Assembly: GCF_900184245.1 (NCBI RefSeq)
Contig: NZ_FXXB01000004.1
Span: 62,001 to 126,000, forward strand
DNA length: 64,000 bases
Direction of reading: 5' to 3'
Source: Brachybacterium massiliense
Lineage (GTDB): Bacteria; Actinomycetota; Actinomycetes; Actinomycetales; Dermabacteraceae
Shown here: positions 17,845 to 25,471 of the stretch, in pieces
How positions within the stretch are numbered: position 1 is the stretch's first letter
How the letters are laid out: each line of letters starts with the position of its first letter
Translations under genes and position numbers: made by a program
The notes under the pieces: model-generated
What the model saw: the letters and a program-made list of their open reading frames with translations, nothing else
What the model was told of the DNA's origin: nothing
The model's database searches: none

Positions 17845-18851
17845 GCATGCTGGGCAGGAAGAAGACGCTGCGGGCGGGCCTGATCGGTCTGGGCATGATG
17901 GGTCGCCACCATGCCCGCAACCTCCGCTCCCTCGAGGATGTCGAGCTGGTCGCCGTCGCCGATGCGCACGGCGATCCGCATGGCGCCGCGCCGGGCCTGG
18001 AGGTGCTGCCGGGTGTGGAGGCGCTGATCGCCGCGGGGATCGACTACGCGGTGGTCGCGGTGCCCACCCAGTTCCACCGGGACGTGGCGATGGCGCTGGC
18101 CGGGGCCGGGATCCACACCCTGGTCGAGAAGCCGCTGGCCTTCGACATCGGGGAGGCGGAGGAGATCACCGCCGCGTTCGAGAAGGCGGGCCTGGTGGGC
18201 GCGGTCGGCTACATCGAGCGCTACAACCCGGCGCTGCAGGAGATGCGCAAGCGCATCGCCGAGGGGCAGCTGGGGGAGATCTACCAGATCATCACCCGCC
18301 GGCAGGGCGGGTTCCCCGCCCGCATCGCCGACGTCGGCGTGGTCAAGGACCTCGCCACCCACGACCTCGACCTCACGGCCTGGGTGGCCCAGTCCCCGTA
18401 CGCGTCCGTCGCGGCGACCTCCACCCGCCGCTCCGGCCGCAGGGACGAGGACATGGTCTCGATCACCGGACGCCTCGAGGACGGCACCATCACCAACCAC
18501 CTGGTGAACTGGCTGACCCCCTTCAAGGAGCGCGTCACCGTGGTTACCGGCGAGAAGGGCGCCCTGGTGGGCGACACCCTCAACGCGGACCTCACCTTCC
18601 ACTCCAACGCGGAGGCGGCGACCAACTTCTGGGAGTCGATGGCCTCGTTCCGAGGGGTCAGCGAGGGCGACTCGATCACCTACGCCCTGCACCGCCAGGA
18701 GCCGCTGGCCACCGAGCACCAGGCCTTCCGAGACGCGATCCTCGGCAAGGGCTCCAACATCGTGACCATGCGCGAGGGCCTGCACACCGTCCGCACCGTC
18801 GAGGCCGTGCTCGAGAGCGCGCGCGAGGGCACCGTGGTCAGCCTCGACTGA
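17841..18851 (+). CDS. Gfo/Idh/MocA-family sugar dehydrogenase (WbpB/WlbA-like)
   Basis: A 336-aa NAD-dependent oxidoreductase. The Rossmann motif GLIGLGMMGRHH is at 13-24 and the conserved VEKPLAF (lysine 97) follows at 95-101; GYIERYNPA is the substrate-domain signature. In the WlbA role it oxidises C3 of UDP-GlcNAcA so that the upstream aminotransferase can add an amino group. GTG 17841 overlaps the aminotransferase stop. It is the last gene of the trio and is followed by a strong hairpin terminator. Other MocA-family sugar reactions are possible; the three-gene context favours the diacetamido-uronic acid route. Confidence 0.88.
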   Translation: MSMLGRKKTLRAGLIGLGMMGRHHARNLRSLEDVELVAVADAHGDPHGAAPGLEVLPGVEALIAAGIDYAVVAVPTQFHRDVAMALAGAGIHTLVEKPLAFDIGEAEEITAAFEKAGLVGAVGYIERYNPALQEMRKRIAEGQLGEIYQIITRRQGGFPARIADVGVVKDLATHDLDLTAWVAQSPYASVAATSTRRSGRRDEDMVSITGRLEDGTITNHLVNWLTPFKERVTVVTGEKGALVGDTLNADLTFHSNAEAATNFWESMASFRGVSEGDSITYALHRQEPLATEHQAFRDAILGKGSNIVTMREGLHTVRTVEAVLESAREGTVVSLD

Positions 18852-18880
18852 CCTCGAAGACGCTCCGCCACGAGCACCCC

Positions 18881-18918
18881 ACGGCGTCCCACCGGCCGCA
18901 CGGCCGGCGGGACGCCGT
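18881..18918. terminator. bidirectional hairpin terminator between convergent genes
   Basis: Near-perfect hairpin, ACGGCGTCCC-A-CCGGCCG paired with CGGCCGG-C-GGGACGCCGT around a very short loop; no U tract, as usual in high-GC actinobacteria. It sits between the dehydrogenase stop (18851) and the stop of the convergent gene (18918). Confidence 0.8.
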
Positions 18919-20498
18919 CACTCGTGGGAGGAGCCGAACAGGCTGCTTCCCGGCACCCACTCGTCGGCGAGGAACTGCTCGGCGAACTCGCCCAGCGGCG
19001 TCATCCCGGCCGCGGTGCGCCAGGCGATGCGGCGCGGCGATGCCCCGGTGATCAGCGCATCGAAGCCGAGCGGGTGATCCACCACGGCCCGGACAGTGCG
19101 CAGCCGCGAGCGCAGCTGCGGGATGCCGGTGCTCTTGGCGACGGCAGCGGCCGTGCGTCGTGCCCGGGAGCGCTCGAGGGCGCGCGGCGCCGCGGTGGGC
19201 GCCGGCTCCCCGCTGACCGACGCGTACAGCTCCTCGGTCATCGCCCGGTACCACTCACGGGAGGAGATCGCCTCGTCAGGGGCGCTCTCGTAGACTTCCC
19301 ACACCCCCAGCTCGTGCATCGGCAGCGCCCACTCGAGCCCTGCGTGCTCGTAACCGCGCATCGACTGGAGGATGTACTTCGCCTGCCGCTCCCGCTGCCA
19401 GAACCAGCGCACGGCGTCCATCCGCGCGCGGGGAGCGTCCTCGAGGCGCACCTCGGTGAAGAAGCGCTGCAGCTCCTCGACCACCGAGGGCAGGCGCACC
19501 GCCCGGCGGGACTGCGAGCGCAGCGCGAAGTGCCAGGGCTCGAGGCACCGCACGATGCCCGCCGGGGTCACCTCTCGGCCGTGCCGCAGCGGCTCGTCCT
19601 TCGCGGAGCTCACCACGGTGTGGCCCGGGATCACGATGCTGCCCGGGGGCAGGGTGCCCTCTGCGGTGAGCCGCCGGATCGCGTACCAGTCCTGGACGTG
19701 GGGGAGGGAGGCGCCGGAGGAGGCCTCGCGCAGGAAGGACCCGGTGGACGGGTCGGTCCAGGCCTGGCGCAGCTGCTGCGGGGTGTGGGAGACCTGCTGC
19801 CAGGGCAGGCCCAGGCTCTCGGCGATCCGGGCGGAGGCGCGCGCCTCCGCGTTGCGCGGCAGTCCGTAGGTGAAGGTCTGGACACGCGGATAGCCGTCGC
19901 GGGCCAGCAGCGCGGCGAGCAGGCGGGAGTCGAGGCCGGCCGAGAGCGGCAGCGCGATCACACGACCGTCGGCCCGCTCGTAGAGCCGCTGCATCTGAGC
20001 ATCCAGCGCCGCGGCGAAGGCGGCCGTGAACGAGGGGATGTCCTCGAAGCCGGGCCGCTGCAGCTGCAGGCGGCGCTCGAGCCGCGCCGTGATCTCGCCG
20101 GTGCGGCGGTCGATGCGCACCGTGGTGCCCGAGGGGACCTGACGCACCCCCTCGAGCAGGGAGCGGTCGCCGAGCACGAACCCGATGTGGCGGAACTCTG
20201 CGGCGGCCTCCGCCTCGAGCCGCCTGCCGCCCAGGGCGTCGGCGACGGCGAAGGCGTCCTCGCCCACGTGCACCTGCTCGCCCTGCACCGCGTAGAACAG
20301 CGGCCAGGAGCGCAGGTGATCGGTCAGCAGCTGGATCTCGTCCTCGGTGACCAGCACGGCGGAGAAGAGCTCGCCGCCGCGGCGCAGGGCCTGGGCCGTG
20401 AGCTCCGCGGGGACCGCGGCGCCCGGGGCCAGGCGCACGAATCCGTCGCGGCCGACGGCGGTCCACCGTGTACTAAGATGCGGGACGACGGTCAGCAT
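18918..20498 (-). CDS. asparagine-synthase-like protein without active glutaminase
   Basis: A 526-aa protein of the asparagine synthetase B superfamily. The ATP pyrophosphatase loop is LSAGLDSR at 185-192 (normally SGGxDS), followed by FTYGLPRNAEARASA. The N-terminal ~150 residues keep the fold of the second half of the glutaminase domain (LLTDHLRSWPLFYA, LLEGVRQVPSG), but the catalytic Cys2 is absent (residue 2 is leucine), so ammonia must come from elsewhere or the protein ligates another amine. In a polysaccharide locus it could amidate a uronic acid carboxylate (inference). ATG 20498 has GAGGAG upstream. Confidence 0.8.
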   Translation of the reverse strand: MLTVVPHLSTRWTAVGRDGFVRLAPGAAVPAELTAQALRRGGELFSAVLVTEDEIQLLTDHLRSWPLFYAVQGEQVHVGEDAFAVADALGGRRLEAEAAAEFRHIGFVLGDRSLLEGVRQVPSGTTVRIDRRTGEITARLERRLQLQRPGFEDIPSFTAAFAAALDAQMQRLYERADGRVIALPLSAGLDSRLLAALLARDGYPRVQTFTYGLPRNAEARASARIAESLGLPWQQVSHTPQQLRQAWTDPSTGSFLREASSGASLPHVQDWYAIRRLTAEGTLPPGSIVIPGHTVVSSAKDEPLRHGREVTPAGIVRCLEPWHFALRSQSRRAVRLPSVVEELQRFFTEVRLEDAPRARMDAVRWFWQRERQAKYILQSMRGYEHAGLEWALPMHELGVWEVYESAPDEAISSREWYRAMTEELYASVSGEPAPTAAPRALERSRARRTAAAVAKSTGIPQLRSRLRTVRAVVDHPLGFDALITGASPRRIAWRTAAGMTPLGEFAEQFLADEWVPGSSLFGSSHE

Positions 20499-20585
20499 GG
20501 GCTCCTCGTGGGCGACGCGCCGGGACGCGAGTCGAGGTGACCCGCCAGTTCATCGTACGCATACCGATCGCGAGGTGGTCCGGAC

Positions 20586-21935
20586 TTGGGCTCCGCCACC
20601 GGGATCCGGGCACGGGTCGAGAAGCTGGTCAGGAAGTACCCCACACTGCGCCACGTGATGGTGCTGCTGACCGGCACCGCCATGGCGCAGGCCGTGGTGA
20701 TGGGCGTCTCGGTGATCACCGCCCGCCTCTTCACCCCCGAGGCCTTCGGCCAGTTCGCCGTCTACGGCTCCCTCACGGCGATCGCCATCACCATCGCCTC
20801 GATGCGCCTGGACATGACGATCATGCTCCCGGAGGACGACGACGAGGCGCGCCGCATCGCGCGCGTGGCCACCGTCAGCAATCTGATCGTCGCCGGGCTG
20901 TTCACCGTCGCCGCCTTCGCGCTGCGGGATCTGGTGATCGCCCAGTACGACGATCCCGAGCTCGCCTCGTGGCTGCTGATGGGCGGGCTGACGGTGTTCT
21001 TCGTGGCGCAGGCGACGATGATGCAGTACTGGTACAACCGCCGCACCGATTACCGCACCATCTCCGTGAACCGGGTGCAGCAGGCGATCGGCTCCGCCGG
21101 GGGCCAGCTCGGCTTCGGCCTGCTGGGCCTGCGCAGCCTGCCGGGGCTGATCTTCGGCACGCTGATCGGGCAGGCCTTCGCCTTCGTGAACCTGCGGCTG
21201 CGGGCGAAGTCCCTGTACCAGCCGATCCCGGAGGGCACCGCGAGCGGACTCGACCTGGTCAAGCGGTACAAGAAGATGCCGCTGCTGAACATGCCCACGG
21301 CGCTGGTGGACTCCGTGCGGGTCAACGGGATCACCCTGCTGATCGGCACCGTGGCGCTGGGAGCGGTGGGGCAGTTCAACCTCGCCTGGCGGATCCTGCA
21401 GGTGCCGATCGGTCTGATCAACAGCGCCATCTCCCAGGTGTTCTTCCAGAAGCTCGCGCGGATCCGTCCCGGGGAGATGCTGCCGCTGGTGCGTGCCACG
21501 ATCCTGCGCTCGCTGCTGATCGCGATCGTCCCCTTCGGCCTGATCTACCTGGTCTCGCCGTGGCTGTTCACTCTCGTGTTCGGGCCGCAGTGGGATATGG
21601 CCGGCGACTTCGCCCGTGCCCTGACGCCCTGGCTCGCCATGCAGCTGGTGACCTCCCCGATCTCCACCGTCTTCGTGGTCACCGAGAACCAGCAGTGGAT
21701 GCTCGTGTTCTCGATCATCTTCTGCGCCGCCCCGCTCTCGCTGCTGTACTTCTCGCCGCTCGCGCTGCTGGACACCGTGTTCTGGCTGGGACTGCTGATG
21801 GCGGCGATGCTCGTGATCATGCTGGTGATGTCCCTGTTCGCGGCGCGCGGCTACGATCGCAGGCGACCGTCGGGACCCGATGCGACGGATGCCGATCCCG
21901 AGACCGACCCCGAGCCCACGCAGCCGGCCGTCTGA
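20586..21935 (+). CDS. polysaccharide flippase (Wzx/RfbX-like, MATE/MOP superfamily)
   Basis: A 449-aa membrane protein with about twelve predicted helices, beginning after a short basic segment at TLRHVMVLLTGTAMAQAVVMG and FTPEAFGQFAVYG, a well-known flippase start. It probably turns lipid-linked repeat units across the cytoplasmic membrane. The start is TTG 20586 with GAGGTGG seven bases upstream; no closer ATG keeps the first helix. It is divergent from the asparagine-synthase-like gene and starts an operon with the tandem glycosyltransferase 16 bases downstream. A Wzm/Wzt pair elsewhere in the locus means two export routes may coexist. Confidence 0.88.
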   Translation: MGSATGIRARVEKLVRKYPTLRHVMVLLTGTAMAQAVVMGVSVITARLFTPEAFGQFAVYGSLTAIAITIASMRLDMTIMLPEDDDEARRIARVATVSNLIVAGLFTVAAFALRDLVIAQYDDPELASWLLMGGLTVFFVAQATMMQYWYNRRTDYRTISVNRVQQAIGSAGGQLGFGLLGLRSLPGLIFGTLIGQAFAFVNLRLRAKSLYQPIPEGTASGLDLVKRYKKMPLLNMPTALVDSVRVNGITLLIGTVALGAVGQFNLAWRILQVPIGLINSAISQVFFQKLARIRPGEMLPLVRATILRSLLIAIVPFGLIYLVSPWLFTLVFGPQWDMAGDFARALTPWLAMQLVTSPISTVFVVTENQQWMLVFSIIFCAAPLSLLYFSPLALLDTVFWLGLLMAAMLVIMLVMSLFAARGYDRRRPSGPDATDADPETDPEPTQPAV

Positions 21936-21951
21936 CCCCAGGAGCCAGCGC

Positions 21952-24186
21952 ATGAGAATCCTCGTCATCCCCTCGTGGTACCCGGATGCGGCCGAGCCCC
22001 TGAACGGCTCGTTCTTCCGTGAGCAGGCCCTGATGGTGGCGGGCGCCGGTCACGAGGTGACCGTGCTGGTGCCCCAGCTGGTGCCCCTCGTCCGCTGGCG
22101 CGGCCCCTCGCACACCCGTGAGCAGGACGGCCCGCTGACCGTGCTGCGGGTGAGCGTCCCCGCGCTTCCCCGTCCGCTGCAGCGGCTCGAGCAGGAGCTG
22201 ATGGGGCGTCTCGCCGAGCGGGCCCACCGCAGCATCGCCGGCGAGCCGCCGGAGGTGCTGCACGCCCACTCGGTGATGCCCGCGCTGCTGATCGCCCAGG
22301 ACCTCGCCGTGCGCTGGGGGCGCCCGCTCGTGCTCACCGAGCATCGACCCTCGAGCCTGAGCACCCCGCGCTCCACGGCGCGGCAGGCGCACCTGCAGCA
22401 CGCCCTCGCCGACGCCGAGGTCATCGCGACCGTCAGCGAACCCTTCGCCGAGGCCATCGCCGCGCACTACGACATCGCGCAGCCCGAGGTGATCCCGCTG
22501 CCGGTGCCCGATGCCTTCTTCGCCGCTGGCGCCGTGCCCGGGCCCCAGGCTCCGTACACGTTCCTGCACGTCTCCAACCTGGTGCGCAACAAGCGCACCG
22601 AGGAGACCCTCGAGGCCTTCGCCGCCACCACCGCCGAGGTCGACGCCCGCCTGCTCATCGCCGGCGGCACCCCGCAGCGTGCCGAGCAGATCCGCGCGCA
22701 CGCGCAGGCCCTCGGCGTCGTCGAGCAGGTCGAGGTGCTCGGCCGGGTCGAGCGCGAGCGCCTGCCCGAGCTCATGTCCCGCTCCCACTGCCTGGTGCTG
22801 GCCAGCGCCGTCGAGGCAGGGGGCACCGTGCTCGGGGAGGCGCGCGCCGCGGGCCTGAGCGTGATCGCGACCGAGACCTGGGCCGGACGCGCCTGGGTCG
22901 AGGCCGGCACCGGCGAGCTCGTGGGGATCGACGATCCCGCCGCGCTGAGCGGGGCGATGACCCGTCTGGCCCGCGAGGGCCGCGGGCGCGAGCGTGCCGG
23001 GCGCGAGGCCGTCCGCGCCTCGGCCCGGGAGATCTTCTCGACCGACGCGTTCCTCGCGCAGCAGATCGCGATGTACCAGCGCGCGATCGATCGCGGTGCT
23101 GGGCCCCGGATGCTCTTCCACGCCCCCTTCCCGATCGACCCGCATCCCGCGAGCGCGAGCCGCCTGCGGCCGCTGCGGATGCTCGAGGCCTTCGACGGTC
23201 TCGGGTACCGGGTGCATCCGCTCACCGGCGCGCCCCGACAGCGGGCCGTCGCCTATCGCACCGCCCGTCGGCGCGTGCGCGCCGGGCAGCGCTTCGAGCT
23301 GCTGTACTCGGAGAACTCCACCCAGCCGAACCTGCTCGCGACCAGCATCCGCGGCGGGATCGCACCGCTGCTGGAGGCGAGGATCCTGCTGTGGGCACGA
23401 CGCACGGGCATCCCGGCGGGCGAGTTCTACCGCGATGTGTACTGGCGGTTCTCGACCTCCCTGCGCAGCGTCCGCACCCCGCGCGCGGCGCTGATGAACC
23501 TGCTGTACCGCCTGGACCTCGCCGCGCTGCGCCTGAGCCGCACGCACCTGTTCCTGCCCTCCGAGCGGATGGCGCCCATCGTGCCGGTGCCGCCCGAGCA
23601 CAGCAGCGCGCTCCCGCCCGGCGCGACCGTGGTCGACACCGGCTCACCGCAGGGCCTGCACCTGCTGTACGTGGGCGGGCTGGGCCCCGAGTACGGGCTC
23701 GACGCCTGCGTCGAGGCGGTCTCCGGCACCCCCGAGGCGACCCTCACCCTGTGCGTGCCCGAGGCGCAGTGGGAGGCGCACCGGGAGCGCTACGCACCGC
23801 ACCTGGGCGAGCGGATCCGCGTGGTCCACGCCTCCGGCGCGCAGCTCGAGCCGCTCTACGCGGCGGCCTCGGCGTGCGTGCTCTTCGTCGAGCCGGGGGA
23901 GTACCGCACCTTCGCCGCCCCGGTGAAGTTCTTCGAGTACATCGGGCACGGCAAGCCTGTGCTGCTCAGCCGCGGCACCTACGCCGGAGACCTCGGCGAG
24001 GCGCTCGGCGTGGGCCCGGTGATCGAGTACTCCGCCGAGGCGCTGCGCACCGAGCTGCAGGACCTCCACGCCCATCCCGAGCGCCTCGCGCAGTATGCGG
24101 ACAGCGCCCGTCGCGTCCGCCATCAGCAGACCTGGACGGCGCGCGCCGAGCAGGCGATCGCCCGGCTCGTGCCCGGACGGGCCTGA
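21952..24186 (+). CDS. tandem glycosyltransferase (two GT-B domains in one chain)
   Basis: A 744-aa protein, about twice normal glycosyltransferase length. Domain 1 (1 to ~385) is a family-4 type GT-B fold: MRILVIPSWYPDAAEPLNG, LHVSNLVRNKRTEETLEAF and the donor-site region VEAGGTVLGEARAAGL. Domain 2 (~387-744) starts again at MLFHAPFPIDPHPASASRLR, has LLYVGGLGPEYGLDACVEAV and a donor region with APVKFFEYIGHGKPVL. The frame is continuous with no sign of error at the junction, so this looks like a true fusion that adds two sugars in succession. ATG 21952 has CAGGAG upstream. Specificities are unknown. Confidence 0.87.
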   Translation: MRILVIPSWYPDAAEPLNGSFFREQALMVAGAGHEVTVLVPQLVPLVRWRGPSHTREQDGPLTVLRVSVPALPRPLQRLEQELMGRLAERAHRSIAGEPPEVLHAHSVMPALLIAQDLAVRWGRPLVLTEHRPSSLSTPRSTARQAHLQHALADAEVIATVSEPFAEAIAAHYDIAQPEVIPLPVPDAFFAAGAVPGPQAPYTFLHVSNLVRNKRTEETLEAFAATTAEVDARLLIAGGTPQRAEQIRAHAQALGVVEQVEVLGRVERERLPELMSRSHCLVLASAVEAGGTVLGEARAAGLSVIATETWAGRAWVEAGTGELVGIDDPAALSGAMTRLAREGRGRERAGREAVRASAREIFSTDAFLAQQIAMYQRAIDRGAGPRMLFHAPFPIDPHPASASRLRPLRMLEAFDGLGYRVHPLTGAPRQRAVAYRTARRRVRAGQRFELLYSENSTQPNLLATSIRGGIAPLLEARILLWARRTGIPAGEFYRDVYWRFSTSLRSVRTPRAALMNLLYRLDLAALRLSRTHLFLPSERMAPIVPVPPEHSSALPPGATVVDTGSPQGLHLLYVGGLGPEYGLDACVEAVSGTPEATLTLCVPEAQWEAHRERYAPHLGERIRVVHASGAQLEPLYAAASACVLFVEPGEYRTFAAPVKFFEYIGHGKPVLLSRGTYAGDLGEALGVGPVIEYSAEALRTELQDLHAHPERLAQYADSARRVRHQQTWTARAEQAIARLVPGRA

Positions 24187-24210
24187 GGACGGGGACGCCC
24201 GCCCCGGGGC

Positions 24211-25254
24211 TCACCAGCCGCTGTCGCGATACCCGGCCAGCACCTCGGCCAGCGCGGCCTCGGGGGAGTGATGCTCCCGCACCCACTCCCGGGTGGACCG
24301 GGAGGCGGGGGAGGCGAGCTCCTCGAGCACCAAGTCCACGAGCTCGTCCGGCCCGCCGCCGACGCCCAGATCCACGCCGCCCACCACGGGCGGGATGCGC
24401 AGCGAGGGATGGCTGCCGTCGTACCAGCTCGGGTTCAGCGGCGCCGCGAGCGGCACCTCGCTGGCCAGGGCATCGAGCTCCGAGGCGCCGAGCACCCCCG
24501 AGAGCTGACCGATGCACAGCCGCGCCCCCGCCACGGTCGCGAGGAACTGCGCATGGGGCATCTTGGGCAGCAGCCGCACCCCGGCCGCAGCGGCCTCGGC
24601 CGCGAGCGGTCCCCAGTCCAGTCCCAGCAGCACGGGCGCCGACGGGCCCGTGACCGCCGCGGCGAGGGTGCGCGCGAGCGCGATCTGGGCCGCACCGCCC
24701 TTGACCTCCTCCCAGCGGGAGGGGAAGAACAGGTACTCGCGCCCCCCGGTCGCAGAGCGCACCGGCCCGGGCAGCTCGGCGGCGCCGTGCTCCGGAAGCG
24801 GCACCGGCACCGGCACCAGGCGGGCGTCCCCGCGCAGCGGGGAGACGTGCTCGCGCAGATCCGGGGTCGAGTAGAAGACCACGTGGGCATCGCGCACGGT
24901 GCCGCGCACCAGGTCGCGGTGGGCCAGCTCGTACTGGCGGGAGCGGATGTCGGTGCCGTGCAGGTGCAGGGCGAAGCTGCGGCCGAAGGCCCAGCCGGCA
25001 TGGCGACGGGCCAGGGCGCTGTGCACGTGGAGGCGGCGCGAGCGCATCCGCGCCGTGAGCAGCTCGGCCTCCCAGCCCAGGCCGCGCGCCGCCTTGCGAA
25101 GGACCTGCTGCGCCGTGCCGCGGGCCGGGGGAGTCGTGGCAAGCGGCAGCACCCGCCAGCGGCGCCCCGTCCCCTCCGCCGCCCGCGCCAGGAGGGTCGC
25201 GGTGTAGGCAGGATCGCTCAGATGGAGCACGCTGAGGTAGTCAGGCTCGGCCAT
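24211..25254 (-). CDS. glycosyltransferase, GT-B type
   Basis: A 347-aa protein. Early residues YLSVLHLSDPAYTATLLARA and LHLHGTDIRSRQYE resemble actinobacterial GT4-like transferases acting on surface polymers, with a second-domain start at YLFFPSRWEEVKGGA. The classical EXE motif is not obvious; GQLSGVLGASELDALASEVP occupies the donor-binding position. It is convergent with the tandem glycosyltransferase and divergent from the DUF6541 gene at 25472. Recognised at fold level only. Confidence 0.72.
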   Translation of the reverse strand: MAEPDYLSVLHLSDPAYTATLLARAAEGTGRRWRVLPLATTPPARGTAQQVLRKAARGLGWEAELLTARMRSRRLHVHSALARRHAGWAFGRSFALHLHGTDIRSRQYELAHRDLVRGTVRDAHVVFYSTPDLREHVSPLRGDARLVPVPVPLPEHGAAELPGPVRSATGGREYLFFPSRWEEVKGGAAQIALARTLAAAVTGPSAPVLLGLDWGPLAAEAAAAGVRLLPKMPHAQFLATVAGARLCIGQLSGVLGASELDALASEVPLAAPLNPSWYDGSHPSLRIPPVVGGVDLGVGGGPDELVDLVLEELASPASRSTREWVREHHSPEAALAEVLAGYRDSGW

Positions 25255-25471
25255 GGCGTGCGCTCACTCCCTCTCGACGGTCGGATGCGGGTGGTGCCGA
25301 TCACGCAGGAGATGACGGGCCGGCAACAGTGCACCGGGACACGAGGCCCCTGCGCCGGACGATCATCTGCACCGCATAGTCTTGCCGCGGACGCCACGAT
25401 CCTAGGGCACCGCCCCCCCCCGGTGCCCTCTTCCCGCCCCTCTACCGCCGTCTCGTCACGAAAGGGCCCCT
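25255..25471. promoter_or_regulatory. divergent promoter region with a C9 run
   Basis: This 217-base gap serves two divergent genes. On the plus strand TAGTCT at 25377-25382 is a candidate -10 box for the membrane protein gene, which has GAAAGGG before its ATG. A run of nine C at 25413-25421 lies in the likely 5' untranslated region. Nothing coding was seen. Confidence 0.4.
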
